Shown here: positions 51,042 to 59,513 of the stretch, piece after piece | Position numbering within the stretch: the first letter of the stretch is position 1 | Layout of the letters: every line of letters begins with the position of its first letter | From: Streptomyces sp. NBC_00335 | GTDB taxonomy: Bacteria; Actinomycetota; Actinomycetes; Streptomycetales; Streptomycetaceae | Direction: 5' to 3' | DNA: 64,000 nucleotides | Assembly (NCBI RefSeq): GCF_036127095.1 | Contig: NZ_CP108006.1 | Coordinates: forward strand, 5,819,501 to 5,883,500 | Translations under genes and position numbers: made by a program | The notes under the pieces: model-generated | Seen by the model: the letters and a program-made list of their open reading frames with translations, nothing else | What the model was told of the DNA's origin: nothing | Databases searched by the model: none

Positions 51042-52139
51042 ATGCGCCTTCGTACGCTCGTCACCACCGCCGTGGCCACCGCCGCGCTCGCCGGAGCACT
51101 CGTTCCGCAGGCCCAGGCCCAGGCCCCCGCGGCTCCGCGGGCACCGAAGGAGGACCGTTCCTGCTCGCCGTACCTCTCGATCGCCGGCTACTCGGACTCC
51201 CTCGACAAGACCCTCATCGACGGGAAGCTGGTCGGCGGGCTCTCCGGGCTCTCGGTGGACCGGGACGGCACGATCGCCGCGATCTCCGACAAGTCGGCGC
51301 TGTACAAGCTGAAGGTGGGCCGCGGCGACACCCCGACGGCGACGGCCGCCGCGCGGCTGCCGCTGACCGACGGCACGGGCAAGGCCCTCGACTCCGAGGG
51401 AATCGTCGTCGACCGAGACGGCACCTACCTGGTGACGGACGAGAACGCCCCGGCCATCCGGCGGCACGCACGCACCGGCGAGGTGCTGGGCTCGCTGCCG
51501 ATCCCGGACGGCTTCAAGCTCGCGCCCGTGGGCCGGGCCACGGTCAACCAGACCTTCGAGTCGCTGACCCTGCTGCCCGGCGGGCACACCCTCGTCGCCG
51601 GCGTCGAGGGCGCACTGGCCGGGGACGGCAAGGACGCGCAGGGGCGGACGCTCCAGCGGATCCAGACCTGGGAACGCCGCGGCCGCGACGGTGAATTCGT
51701 GCTCGGGCGGCAGTACGCGTACCCGGTGGACGCCGGACACGGGCTGGTGGAGCTCGCGCCGACGCGCGACGGCCGGCTGATCGTGCTGGAGCGCGGCTTC
51801 ACGCAGCAGTTCAAGATCACGGTGCGGCTGTACCTCGCCGACCCCCTGGGCGCCACGGACACCTCGAAGTTGACGGCGCTGGAGGAGGGCCCGGCGCTGC
51901 GGACCGCGGGCAAGACCCCGATCGGCGACCTCGACGGCTGCCCGACGCTGGGCGCGCCGTCCAAGCTGCCGCAGAACCACCCGCTGGTCGACAACGTCGA
52001 GGGCATGGTGGTCACGGACTACGACGGGCACGGACGGGTGCGGCTGCTGCTGACCAGCGACGACAACGAGTTCCCGCAGCAGATCACCCGGCTCTACCGG
52101 GTGGACGTGAAGCTGCCGGCACGGAGCCGGGGGCACTGA
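51042..52139 (+). CDS. Secreted esterase-like protein of the phytase-like family
   Basis: A 365-residue exported protein. Signal: [20 protein letters not shown] with cleavage near AQAQA. The mature part is a beta-propeller of the 'esterase-like activity of phytase' type: [53 protein letters not shown] and [20 protein letters not shown]. Activity is inferred from family only. AGGAGGAAGGCCTTC precedes the ATG at 51042. Confidence 0.9.
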   Translation: MRLRTLVTTAVATAALAGALVPQAQAQAPAAPRAPKEDRSCSPYLSIAGYSDSLDKTLIDGKLVGGLSGLSVDRDGTIAAISDKSALYKLKVGRGDTPTATAAARLPLTDGTGKALDSEGIVVDRDGTYLVTDENAPAIRRHARTGEVLGSLPIPDGFKLAPVGRATVNQTFESLTLLPGGHTLVAGVEGALAGDGKDAQGRTLQRIQTWERRGRDGEFVLGRQYAYPVDAGHGLVELAPTRDGRLIVLERGFTQQFKITVRLYLADPLGATDTSKLTALEEGPALRTAGKTPIGDLDGCPTLGAPSKLPQNHPLVDNVEGMVVTDYDGHGRVRLLLTSDDNEFPQQITRLYRVDVKLPARSRGH

Positions 52140-52159
52140 GCGTCACTCCCGTCCCCTCC

Positions 52160-53509
52160 CTACTCCTCCTTCGCGGGGGAGACGATGCCGCGCGCGACGC
52201 CCAGGGCGACCAGGTCCTGGGGGCGGACGCGCAGTTGGTCCGCCGTCGCCGGGGCCGACTCCGGGGGGCGTTTGAGGATGGCCGCCGCCAGTTCGGGGGC
52301 GATCACCGAGAAGTAGCTGTCCGGGGTGACCCAGGTGTTGCCCGGCGCCGCCAGGGCCAGGGCGCCGCCCGAGCCACCCTCGCCGATGAGGAGGGTGGTG
52401 ACGGGGACCCCGGCCGAGGCGAGCGCCGCGAAGGCGTCGGCGATGGCCGCGCCGGCGCCCGCGTGTTCGGCGGCGGCGTCGTTGGCCGCGCCGGGGGTGT
52501 CCACGAGGGTGAGCACCGGGATCCCGAGCCGGTCCGCGAGCCGGATGACACGGGCCGCCGTACGGTACCCGGCCGGGCGGGTGGCGGTGCCGCACTGGGC
52601 GGCGTAGGCCACGGCCCTGCCCTCCCGGAGCCCGAACCCGCACAGCATCCCGGGGTCCGTGCCGCCCGCCCGGTCCCCGGAGAGGTGGAGGCGGAGCTCG
52701 AAGTACGCGTCCAGGTACTGCTCCGCGCGCGGCCGGCCGGGGTGGCGGGCGAGCCGGACGGCGTCCCACCCCGTGGGCGGCAGCGCTACGTCGGCCAGCG
52801 CGGCGGGGGGTGCCACGGGCTCGGCGGCGCGGGGCGCGGCGAGCACCCGGAGCCAGGCCGTCAGGGTCAGGGAGAGCTGCGCGGCGGGGACGACGGCGTC
52901 CACGTGCCCGGCGGCGTACTGCCCCTCGGCGGTGTAAGCGGCCGGATCCGCGTCCGGCGGCCGCACCCGGGACCCGGCGAACCCGACCTGCGCCCCGGGC
53001 AGCGCGAGGATCACGTCGGCCCCCGCCCCGAGGGTGGCCCAGCCGCCGCCGGTGGTGGGGTCGCGAAGGACGGCGATCTGCGGGAGGCCGGCGGCGCGGG
53101 TGAGGGCGGACTGGCGGGCCACGCGCTGCAGTTGGGTCAGCGCGAGCATGCCCTCCTGCATGCGGGAGCCGCCGGTGGCGATGAGGGAGACCAAGGGGAG
53201 GCGGTGGGTGCGGGCGTGGGTGTAGGCCGCCTCCAGGCGGTCGCCGGTGCGGTGGCCCAGGGACCCGCCGAGGAAGCCGAACTCGAAGGAGATCACGGTG
53301 GCTTCGTGGCCGCCGATGCGGGCGGTGCCGGTGACGACGGACTCGTCCTCGCCGGTCCGCGCGGTGGCGCGGGCGCGGGAGTCGTCGTAGCCGGCCCAGC
53401 CGAGGGGGCCGTCGGGGGCGGAGTCCCCCGGCGGGGCGGGGAGTTCGGTGAAGCTGCCGGGGTCGGTGGCGGAGGCGATGGCGGCGCGGGCCGAGGGGCG
53501 GGTCGTCAC
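52160..53509 (-). CDS. Biotin-dependent carboxyltransferase, fused beta-alpha subunits
   Basis: A 449-residue crotonase-fold carboxyltransferase with the AccD-like half first and the AccA-like half second. The first has FEFGFLGGSLGHRTGDRLE, ATGGSRMQEGMLALTQLQR and LRDPTTGGGWATLGAGADV; the second has IPVLTLVDTPGAANDAAAEH and LLIGEGGSGGALALAA. It would transfer CO2 from carboxybiotin to an acyl-CoA. At 449 residues it is shorter than typical actinobacterial PCC/ACC beta subunits, and the AccD zinc ribbon is absent. No biotin carrier or carboxylase gene is nearby. The GTG at 53509 is the frame start. Confidence 0.9.
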   Translation of the reverse strand: MTTRPSARAAIASATDPGSFTELPAPPGDSAPDGPLGWAGYDDSRARATARTGEDESVVTGTARIGGHEATVISFEFGFLGGSLGHRTGDRLEAAYTHARTHRLPLVSLIATGGSRMQEGMLALTQLQRVARQSALTRAAGLPQIAVLRDPTTGGGWATLGAGADVILALPGAQVGFAGSRVRPPDADPAAYTAEGQYAAGHVDAVVPAAQLSLTLTAWLRVLAAPRAAEPVAPPAALADVALPPTGWDAVRLARHPGRPRAEQYLDAYFELRLHLSGDRAGGTDPGMLCGFGLREGRAVAYAAQCGTATRPAGYRTAARVIRLADRLGIPVLTLVDTPGAANDAAAEHAGAGAAIADAFAALASAGVPVTTLLIGEGGSGGALALAAPGNTWVTPDSYFSVIAPELAAAILKRPPESAPATADQLRVRPQDLVALGVARGIVSPAKEE

Positions 53510-53630
53510 GGCGACACCCTACGGGTGCCTCCTCTCGTGTCGCTCGCAGGGCGGCGCCGGGTGCCGGGCGCCGGGCATGGTTCGGCGGTGGCGGTCGGCG
53601 TGCCTGCCCCTGCCGCCTGGGACGTGGGCG

Positions 53631-53880
53631 ACGGGCGGGCCGGTGCGGGTGGGTGGGCCCTGCGGGGCGGAGTCCCCTACCCGCCCTTCGCCCGTTCCCC
53701 GGGGCTGTGCCCCGGACCCCCTGGGGCTCCGCCCCAGACCCCGCGCCTCAAACGCCGGCGAGGCTGGGTTTATCCAGCCCCTCCGGCGTTTGAGGCGCGG
53801 GGTCCGGGGCGGAGCCCCGGGGAACGGTGGAAGGGCGGGTAGGGGACCTCGCCCCGCAGGGCAGATCACCCGCACCCGCC
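53631..53880. repeat. Long inverted repeat of the dispersed family, copy D
   Basis: The left arm runs from CTGCGGGGCGGAGTCCCCTA through CCCTTCGCCCGTTCCCCGGG and GGCTCCGCCCC to CTCAAACGCCGGCGAGGCTGG; the right arm repeats the same order in reverse from CCAGCCCCTCCGGCGTTTGAG to CCTCGCCCCGCAGGGC. Each arm is roughly 110-130 bases, with only about 10 bases between. The left arm has an extra GGGGCTGTGCCCCGGACCCC. The element fills the gap from the carboxyltransferase start (53509) to the kinase stop (53890); it may terminate the kinase transcript. Confidence 0.9.
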
Positions 53881-53889
53881 CGCGCAGCG

Positions 53890-55485
53890 TCAGAGCGGGG
53901 ATTCCCAGGTCAAGGTGGTGCCCCGGGTGCCCGACTCCGTGCGGCCGTCGTCGGAGACGGTGAGGCGGACCCGGGCGGGGACCGCGTCGACCTCGACGTC
54001 GATGGAGGTGACCTCCGTCCGGCGGTGCGCGGCGGCCAGCGCACCGCGCAGGGCGGCGAGGAGGTCACCCGCGACCGGGTCGGGCAGCAGCGCGTCCACC
54101 GTCCCCGCGAAGTGCACCGACGGCTGGAAGCCCAGCAGCACCGCCGCCCCGCCGGTCTCCCGCAGGACCCGCCCCCGGAAGGTGGTCGGGGCGTCCGTCG
54201 GCGGCTGCTGGAGGGCGAAGATGGCCGTGCGGACCTCCTGGATGGTGGAGTCGAGCTCGTCCACCGCCCGGCTCAGCTCCTCGCCGACCGTGTCCCCGGT
54301 GGGTGCCTTGGCGGAGCGCCGCCGGGTGCTCTCCAGCATCATCTCCGTCGCGAACAGCCGCTGGACCACCAGGTCGTGGAGGTCGCGGGCGATGCGGTCC
54401 CGGTCCTCGTAGACGGCGAGTTGCTCGCGGTCGTGCTGCGCGTCCGCCAGGACCAGGGCCAGTGCGGCCTGGGAGGCGAACTGCGAGGCCAGCAGCCGGT
54501 CGACCGCGTCGTAGGCGGGGCCGCCGCGGACGCGGGGCAGGGCGAGCGTGCCGATGAGCTGGCCGCCGCTCTGCAGGGGCAGCATCATGCTGGGGCCGAA
54601 GCGCTCGCGTACGTGCGTGGTCATCCGGGGGTCCGTCGCCGAGTCCTCTATGAAGACCGGCTCGCCGCCCAGGAGTTGTTCCAGGACCGCCGAGCCCGGG
54701 GCGATGGCCGTGCCCACCAGGTCCCCGGGGTCCCCCTGCGTGGAGGCGGCCACGATCTCCATGCCGCCCTCGGGGGTCGGCTGGAGGACGACCCCGGCCG
54801 CCGCGTCGGCCAGCAGCCGGGCCCGTTCGGCCACGCACATCAGCGCGTCGGCCGCCGGCCGGCCCGCCAGCAGGGTGGTGGTCACGGCGGCGGCGCCCTC
54901 GATCCAGCGCTCCCGGCGGCGCGCGGTCTCGTACAGCCGGGCGTTGCCGATCGCTATCCCCGCCTGCGAGGCCAGGACGCGCAGCAGCGCGAGGTCCTCG
55001 TCCGTGAACGGGCCGCCGCCCTGCTTGTCGGTGAGGTAGAGGTTGCCGAAGACCTCGGTGTGGACCCGGATCGGGACGCCGAGGAACCCCTTCATCGGGG
55101 GGTGTCCCGGCGGGAAGCCGGCCGAGCGGGGGTCCTGGTTCAGGTCCTCCAGCACGAGCGGGCGCGGATCGGTGATCAGGGCGCCGAGCAGGCCGGAACG
55201 GCCGTCCGGCTGCCCGCCGATCGCGTTCTTCTCGGCTTCGGTCAGGCCGGAGGTGAACAGCCCGGTCAGCCCGACGCGCTCGGGGTCGACGACCCCGAGC
55301 GCTCCGTACCGTGCCGCACACAGGTCGGTCGCCGAATCCACGATGTGCTGGAGGGTGGTCCGCAGTTCGAGTTCGGAGCCGACGCTGAGGACCGCCTCCA
55401 GGAGGACGGGCAGGCTGGCCACCTGGCGGGCGGCGACGTCGTTCCCGTCCCCGGGGGTTGCCGGGGACGGCTCGGCGTGCGTCAT
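53890..55485 (-). CDS. DevS-like GAF sensor histidine kinase with eroded ATPase domain
   Basis: A 531-residue cytoplasmic protein. Two GAF domains (residues about 30-190, VDSATDLCAARYGALGVVDP, VPIRVHTEVFGNLYLTDKQG; and about 210-350) precede a HisKA_3 motif with phosphoacceptor His in RIARDLHDLVVQRLFATEMM. The following ATPase lacks the N-box Asn (RGALAAAHRRTE instead of the usual sequence with N) and the second Gly box, ending TVSDDGRTESGTRGTTLTWE, so ATP binding is doubtful. It may be a phosphotransfer or scaffold protein. It overlaps the MreB-like gene stop by four bases. No response regulator is nearby. Confidence 0.88.
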   Translation of the reverse strand: MTHAEPSPATPGDGNDVAARQVASLPVLLEAVLSVGSELELRTTLQHIVDSATDLCAARYGALGVVDPERVGLTGLFTSGLTEAEKNAIGGQPDGRSGLLGALITDPRPLVLEDLNQDPRSAGFPPGHPPMKGFLGVPIRVHTEVFGNLYLTDKQGGGPFTDEDLALLRVLASQAGIAIGNARLYETARRRERWIEGAAAVTTTLLAGRPAADALMCVAERARLLADAAAGVVLQPTPEGGMEIVAASTQGDPGDLVGTAIAPGSAVLEQLLGGEPVFIEDSATDPRMTTHVRERFGPSMMLPLQSGGQLIGTLALPRVRGGPAYDAVDRLLASQFASQAALALVLADAQHDREQLAVYEDRDRIARDLHDLVVQRLFATEMMLESTRRRSAKAPTGDTVGEELSRAVDELDSTIQEVRTAIFALQQPPTDAPTTFRGRVLRETGGAAVLLGFQPSVHFAGTVDALLPDPVAGDLLAALRGALAAAHRRTEVTSIDVEVDAVPARVRLTVSDDGRTESGTRGTTLTWESPL

Positions 55486-56519
55486 TCGGCCAGGGGGTTC
55501 AGAACCATGGGGGCGATCTTCCCTTCGAGCATCATGCCGAGGCCCAGTACGGCGCAGACGTCCGGCCGTTCGGCGATGGCCACGGGCATCCCGGTGGCAT
55601 CGCGGAGCATCTGGTCCAGGCCCGGCAGCAAGGCGCTGCCACCCACCATCATGATCCCCCGGTCCGTCAGATCGGCCACCAGGTCCGGCGGGCAGTCGCG
55701 CAGCACCTTGCCGATGCCGTCGAGCACGGCGGTCAGCGGGGTGTGGATGGCGTCGCGGACGGCCGCGGTGTCGACGTGGACGGAGCGGGCGAGCCCGGTG
55801 GCCACGTCGCGGCCGTGGATGAGGGTCGAGGTCGGTCCGCCGGCGGTGATTCCGTTCCCGTGCAGGGCCAGTTGGAGCGGCCGGACGGCCTGGCTGGGCA
55901 GCATCAGCTCGTGCGCGTGGCGCAGGTGCTGGACGACGGCGTGGTCGATGGCCTCGCCGCCGACCGGGATCCGCACGGCGGTGACGATCGAGCCGAGGGA
56001 GAGGACGGCGACCTGGGTGGCGGCGGCCCCGCACACCATGATCATCGTCGCGGTCGGCTGCTCCACGGGCAGTCCGCAGCCGACGGCCGCCGCGATCAGG
56101 GTGTCGACGAGTTCGACGCGCCGGGCTCCGAGTCCGACCATCGTCTCCACCGCCGCGCGCTGGGCGAGCGGGTCGGCGTCGTGCGGGGTGCAGGCGGCGG
56201 CCCGCAGCCGGGGCTTGCGGCGCAGGGCGCGCCGCAGCTTCTCGCCGAGGAGGTGGCGCAGCATGCGCTGGGCCATCTCGATGTCCACGACGGTGCCGCC
56301 GGAGACGGGGCGGACCACGCGGATGTAGTCGGGCGTGCGGCCGGTCATCCGCTCGGCGAAGGTGCCGACGGCGATGAGTGCGCCGGTCCGCGTGTTCACG
56401 GCGGCGACGCTGGGCTCGTCCACGACCAGGCCGAGGCCCTTGACGTAGACGCGGGTCCTGGCCGCTCCGAGGTCGACGGCCACGTGGCAGCGGCGCAACT
56501 GCTCAAGACTGACGGTCAC
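55482..56519 (-). CDS. MreB-like actin-family protein (third paralogue type)
   Basis: A 345-residue actin-fold protein: phosphate loop VAVDLGAARTRVYVKGLGLV, then VAVNTRTGALIAVGTFAERM, VRPVSGGTVVDIEMAQRMLR (Gly-rich connect motif), VGLGARRVELVDTLIAAAVG and GIMMVGGSALLPGLDQMLRD. These match MreB order. Divergent features are the MVCGAAATQVAVLSLG segment, where MreB has DIGGGTT, and loss of the usual Glu in the catalytic loop, so nucleotide hydrolysis may differ. The GTG at 56519 follows GGGAGGATC by eight bases. It is first in an operon with the GAF kinase. Spore-wall work is known for MreB in this genus; this copy's role is open. Confidence 0.88.
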   Translation of the reverse strand: MTVSLEQLRRCHVAVDLGAARTRVYVKGLGLVVDEPSVAAVNTRTGALIAVGTFAERMTGRTPDYIRVVRPVSGGTVVDIEMAQRMLRHLLGEKLRRALRRKPRLRAAACTPHDADPLAQRAAVETMVGLGARRVELVDTLIAAAVGCGLPVEQPTATMIMVCGAAATQVAVLSLGSIVTAVRIPVGGEAIDHAVVQHLRHAHELMLPSQAVRPLQLALHGNGITAGGPTSTLIHGRDVATGLARSVHVDTAAVRDAIHTPLTAVLDGIGKVLRDCPPDLVADLTDRGIMMVGGSALLPGLDQMLRDATGMPVAIAERPDVCAVLGLGMMLEGKIAPMVLNPLAE

Positions 56520-56761
56520 GGCAGATCCTCCCGAGAGCACTGACGCAAGAAGACCGGCGGGTGCCGGTCACACTTCGTATCTTCTCGGGTGAATTACCCG
56601 TATTGCCCGATTTGATGCTCCGGCTGGGGGGTGTCGTGAGATACGGAAGGGTCACGAGGGGCGCCGGTGGGTGCTGCACGGGGGTGGAATTCTGCGACGC
56701 CAGGCGCGACCATGCCCGCACCGATCGTGCTACTCGTGCGTAACAAGGTAAAGGGGACCCG

Positions 56762-57466
56762 ATGCTGACGGTGCGCCAGAGACTGCTCGCCCTGCTGACG
56801 CTCTGCCTGGCGCTGCTCGCGGCGCCCGCACTCCCGGCCCAGGCCTCCGGCGCGCCCTCCGGACCGGCCGCCGCGCGCAATCCGGTGGTCTTCGTCCACG
56901 GCTACAACGCCGACCCCGGCGTCTGGGGCTCCCTGCGCGCGGACCTGCGCGCCGACGGATACGCCGACTCCGAGCTCTTCTCCTTCGGCTACGACACCCA
57001 TCAGTCGGTCAACGAGGTCCTCTCCGGACGGCTCGCCGCCTACGTGGACGAGGTCCGCCGGCAGACCGGCGCAGCCCGGGTGGACCTGGTCGCCCACTCC
57101 TTCGGCTCGCTGGTCACCCGCTGGTACGTGAAGTTCGGCGGCGGCGCCCCGTACGTGGACCGCTGGGTCTCCCTCGCCGGCCCCAACCGGGGCACCTCCA
57201 CCGCCTGGGCCTGCGCCCTGTGGGACCAGGCCTGCCGGGACATGACCCCCGGCTCCTACGTCGTGAAGAACCTGAACTCGGGCGACGAGACCCCCGGCGC
57301 GGTGCGGTACGCCACCTTCTGGTCCAACTGCGACGAGGTCATCAACCCCGACGACAGCGTCCCGCTCACCGGGGCGACGAACACCCCGGTCGGCTGCCTC
57401 AAGCACAACGACCTGCTCGGGGACGACCCCACCTCGGCGGGCGTACGGGCCTTCCTGCGCTCCTAG
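56762..57466 (+). CDS. Secreted triacylglycerol lipase/esterase
   Basis: A 234-residue alpha/beta hydrolase. Signal: LTVRQRLLALLTLCLALLAA, cleavage near AQASG. The oxyanion HGYNADPGVWGSL opens the domain; the nucleophile is in VDLVAHSFGSLVTRW; the acid is probably DEVINPDDSV and the His in GCLKHNDLLGDD. Six cysteines or fewer could form disulfides. This is the small LipA/EstA-type of Streptomyces. AAGGTAAAGGGGACC precedes the ATG at 56762. Confidence 0.92.
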   Translation: MLTVRQRLLALLTLCLALLAAPALPAQASGAPSGPAAARNPVVFVHGYNADPGVWGSLRADLRADGYADSELFSFGYDTHQSVNEVLSGRLAAYVDEVRRQTGAARVDLVAHSFGSLVTRWYVKFGGGAPYVDRWVSLAGPNRGTSTAWACALWDQACRDMTPGSYVVKNLNSGDETPGAVRYATFWSNCDEVINPDDSVPLTGATNTPVGCLKHNDLLGDDPTSAGVRAFLRS

Positions 57467-58059
57467 ACCGGAACCGCTTCCACGGACACCTCCTGGAGCA
57501 GGCCGTACGTGAACTCCGCCACGCAGGCCCGCCCCGACGCGGTGAAAGCCAGTCGCCACCGCGTCGGCGCGGTGCCCTCCATCGGGCGGACGGGGGCGAA
57601 GGCCCGGGCCACCTCGTCGACCGTCGCCGACCAGGGCAGCAGGTCCTGCGGCGACCGGAGTACGGGACCGGGCGCGCCCGGGGCCCGGACCAGCCACTCG
57701 TTCCAGACGGCCCCGTCCGGCGCGGCGAGCACCTCGAAGCGCAGATCGGGCCAGAGCGGCACCGGCCACAGCAGGGCCTCGCACGTCAGATCGCCGATCG
57801 TGCGGGAGGAGACGGCCTCGGGCGGTCCGAGCACCGAGCGGTAGCGGGCCAGGGCGCCCCGGGAGCGGGGGGAACGGACCATGGCCTGCCAGCGCTTGTT
57901 GGCCTCCCGCTGCTCGGCGAGCGAGGCGCCGAGCAGCCGGCGGGCCTCCTCCGCGAGCCCCGGCTGGAAATCCGCCATCCGGCGCAGCAGCACCAGTTGG
58001 AAGCCGGCGGGGCCGAAGGGGCCCGGGGTGAGGGGCGCCGTCCCCGGAGTCTTCGTCAT
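57463..58059 (-). CDS. Hypothetical soluble protein
   Basis: A 198-residue protein without recognised motif. It contains FQPGLAEEARRLLGASLAEQ, RALSVLGPPEAVSSRTIGDL, WPDLRFEVLAAPDG and FTASGRACVAEFTYGLLQEV. Its G+C bias and codon use look ordinary. Its stop shares three bases with the convergent lipase stop. Function unknown; it may bind a small molecule in a mixed alpha/beta fold. Confidence 0.7.
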   Translation of the reverse strand: MTKTPGTAPLTPGPFGPAGFQLVLLRRMADFQPGLAEEARRLLGASLAEQREANKRWQAMVRSPRSRGALARYRSVLGPPEAVSSRTIGDLTCEALLWPVPLWPDLRFEVLAAPDGAVWNEWLVRAPGAPGPVLRSPQDLLPWSATVDEVARAFAPVRPMEGTAPTRWRLAFTASGRACVAEFTYGLLQEVSVEAVPV

Positions 58060-58139
58060 GGACCCGAACCCTTCCACACAGGATCCTCACGATCCCGGTA
58101 TACGGCCGTTGTGAGCGAACGCGTAGCCTGCGGGTCGCC

Positions 58140-58904
58140 ATGGACTATTGCATCGCCTGCCGCAGGTACCTCAACGGCGCGCTGGCGTGCGCCGGATGCG
58201 GGACCCCGGCCGAACGCCTGATATCCGCCGCGCCGGTCGCGCCCGCCCCCGGCTCCGCCGCCGTGTTCGGAAGCGACCCGGCCGCGCTCGCGGATGTGTA
58301 TGCCGACTCCCTCGTCGTGCTGTCCGGGGAACCGGGGCACGGCCAGGGCCGGGCCCAGGGCCGTGCCGCGGCCCGCCGCCGCACCGGGCACCGCCGACGC
58401 CGCCGGACCGCGCTCACCGTGGGGCTCGGGCTGGTTCTCGCCGCCGGAGTCACCCTGGGCATGGCCCGGCTGGCGACCGACGGGGCGCGCACCGACCGGG
58501 CGGCGACGGTGGTGCTGACCGACGACGCGGCTCCCGCGGAGCCGGCCCCGGGTCTGACGGGGGATCCGGTCGCCCCCTCGGGGACGGCTTCGGCGAAGGG
58601 TCCGGCCGCCGGCTCCGCGAAGGCCACGGCCGGGGGTACGAAGCAGGGCGGCACGGGCCGGAGTACCGGGGGCTCCACGGCCGGGGCGTCGGGCTCCGCC
58701 TCCGGGGCGGGACCGTCGCGCAGTGCTTCCCGGACTCCCACGTCCGCCGCTCCGACCACCTCGGGTGCCGGCGGCTCCCCGAGTCCCAGCGCGAGCGCGA
58801 GCTCCAAGGGGCCCAAGGGGAAGCCCGGCGGAAAGCCGACCCCGAGCCCGACCCCGACTCCGACCCCGAGGCCCACCGTCGACTGCTGGTGGTTCTTCTG
58901 CTGA
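58140..58904 (+). CDS. SCO2400-like zinc-ribbon, single-helix, PT-rich protein
   Basis: A 254-residue protein: an N-terminal CxxC pair of zinc-ribbon type (YCIACRRYLNGALACAGCG), basic stretch, one helix (ALTVGLGLVLAAGVTLGMAR), then a very long extracellular Ser/Thr/Gly/Pro-rich region and a C-terminal CWWFFC. I associate this layout with a Streptomyces-restricted family recalled as SCO2400-like; I have not verified the name. Function unknown. ATG 58140 begins the Cys motif. Confidence 0.8.
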   Translation: MDYCIACRRYLNGALACAGCGTPAERLISAAPVAPAPGSAAVFGSDPAALADVYADSLVVLSGEPGHGQGRAQGRAAARRRTGHRRRRRTALTVGLGLVLAAGVTLGMARLATDGARTDRAATVVLTDDAAPAEPAPGLTGDPVAPSGTASAKGPAAGSAKATAGGTKQGGTGRSTGGSTAGASGSASGAGPSRSASRTPTSAAPTTSGAGGSPSPSASASSKGPKGKPGGKPTPSPTPTPTPRPTVDCWWFFC

Positions 58905-58950
58905 GGCCTGAGGCCTGAGGCCTGAGGCCTGAGGCCTGAGGCCTGAGGCT
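58902..58950. repeat. TGAGGCC heptamer array including a stop codon
   Basis: Six perfect TGAGGCC units and a seventh TGAGGCT. The first TGA is the stop codon of the preceding gene. Because the period is seven, TGA falls in all three frames. Confidence 0.93.
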
Positions 58951-58960
58951 CGGGGCGTAC

Positions 58961-58980
58961 GGACGGCCCGCAGGCCGTCC
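58961..58980. terminator. Hairpin between convergent genes
   Basis: GGACGGCC, loop CGCA, GGCCGTCC: a perfect 8-bp stem 7 bases after the end of the MarR gene on the minus strand and 56 bases after the plus-strand stop. It may terminate both. Confidence 0.82.
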
Positions 58981-58986
58981 GCGGCC

Positions 58987-59409
58987 TCAGTCCAGCATCC
59001 GCCGGAGCAGGTCCCGCAGGACCGCGCGCTCGGCCGTGGAGAGCCCGGCCAAGGGCTCCCGGGCGAAGTCCAGCGACTCGCGCAGCCGGTCGGCGGTCAG
59101 CAGGCCGTCCTCGGTGGGCGCGGCCAGCTTCACCCGGCGGTCGGCCGGGTCGGGGCGGCGCTCGACCAGCCCGCGGCTCTCCAGGCGGTCCACGATGCCG
59201 GTGATGTTCGACGGCTCGCACCGGAGCTTCTGCGCGATCTTGCGCATCGGCATCGGCTCCAGGGAGAGCAGGTTCAGCACGCGTGCCTGGGCACCGGTGA
59301 GCTGGTGGCTGGAGGCCGCGTGCTCGTACTCCTGGTGGTAGCGGGTCACGACGTCGCCGATGAGCTCGACGACCTCGAGGGTCAGGGGGTCTGCGCGACG
59401 GCTGGGCAT
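58987..59409 (-). CDS. MarR-family regulator
   Basis: A 140-residue winged helix: helix-turn-helix PMPMRKIAQKLRCEPSNITG, then IVDRLESRGLVERRPDPADR with the wing. OhrR-like peroxide sensing needs an N-terminal Cys, which is absent; the only Cys is in the recognition region (KLRCEPS). It is divergent from an NADP oxidoreductase and close to an OsmC/Ohr gene, so it may respond to quinones or electrophiles. ATG 59409 was chosen; the longer frame lacks support. Confidence 0.9.
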   Translation of the reverse strand: MPSRRADPLTLEVVELIGDVVTRYHQEYEHAASSHQLTGAQARVLNLLSLEPMPMRKIAQKLRCEPSNITGIVDRLESRGLVERRPDPADRRVKLAAPTEDGLLTADRLRESLDFAREPLAGLSTAERAVLRDLLRRMLD

Positions 59410-59513
59410 GGATCCAGCGTACCCATTTACTTGACAACATGAAATATCCAGGCGCATGGTTGTTTCACGTCCTGAAGCATTTTGCACTTCTCCCCCTCCC
59501 CAGGAGTGACGCC
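59410..59513. promoter_or_regulatory. A/T-rich divergent promoter of marR and oxidoreductase
   Basis: The 104-bp gap is unusually A/T-rich and holds a TTGACA at 59431-59436 pointing toward the oxidoreductase, plus GGTTGTTTCACG and CTGAAG downstream, but no convincing -10. I see several short inverted fragments (e.g. TTCA...TGAA near 59465) but no full MarR palindrome. Confidence 0.45.
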
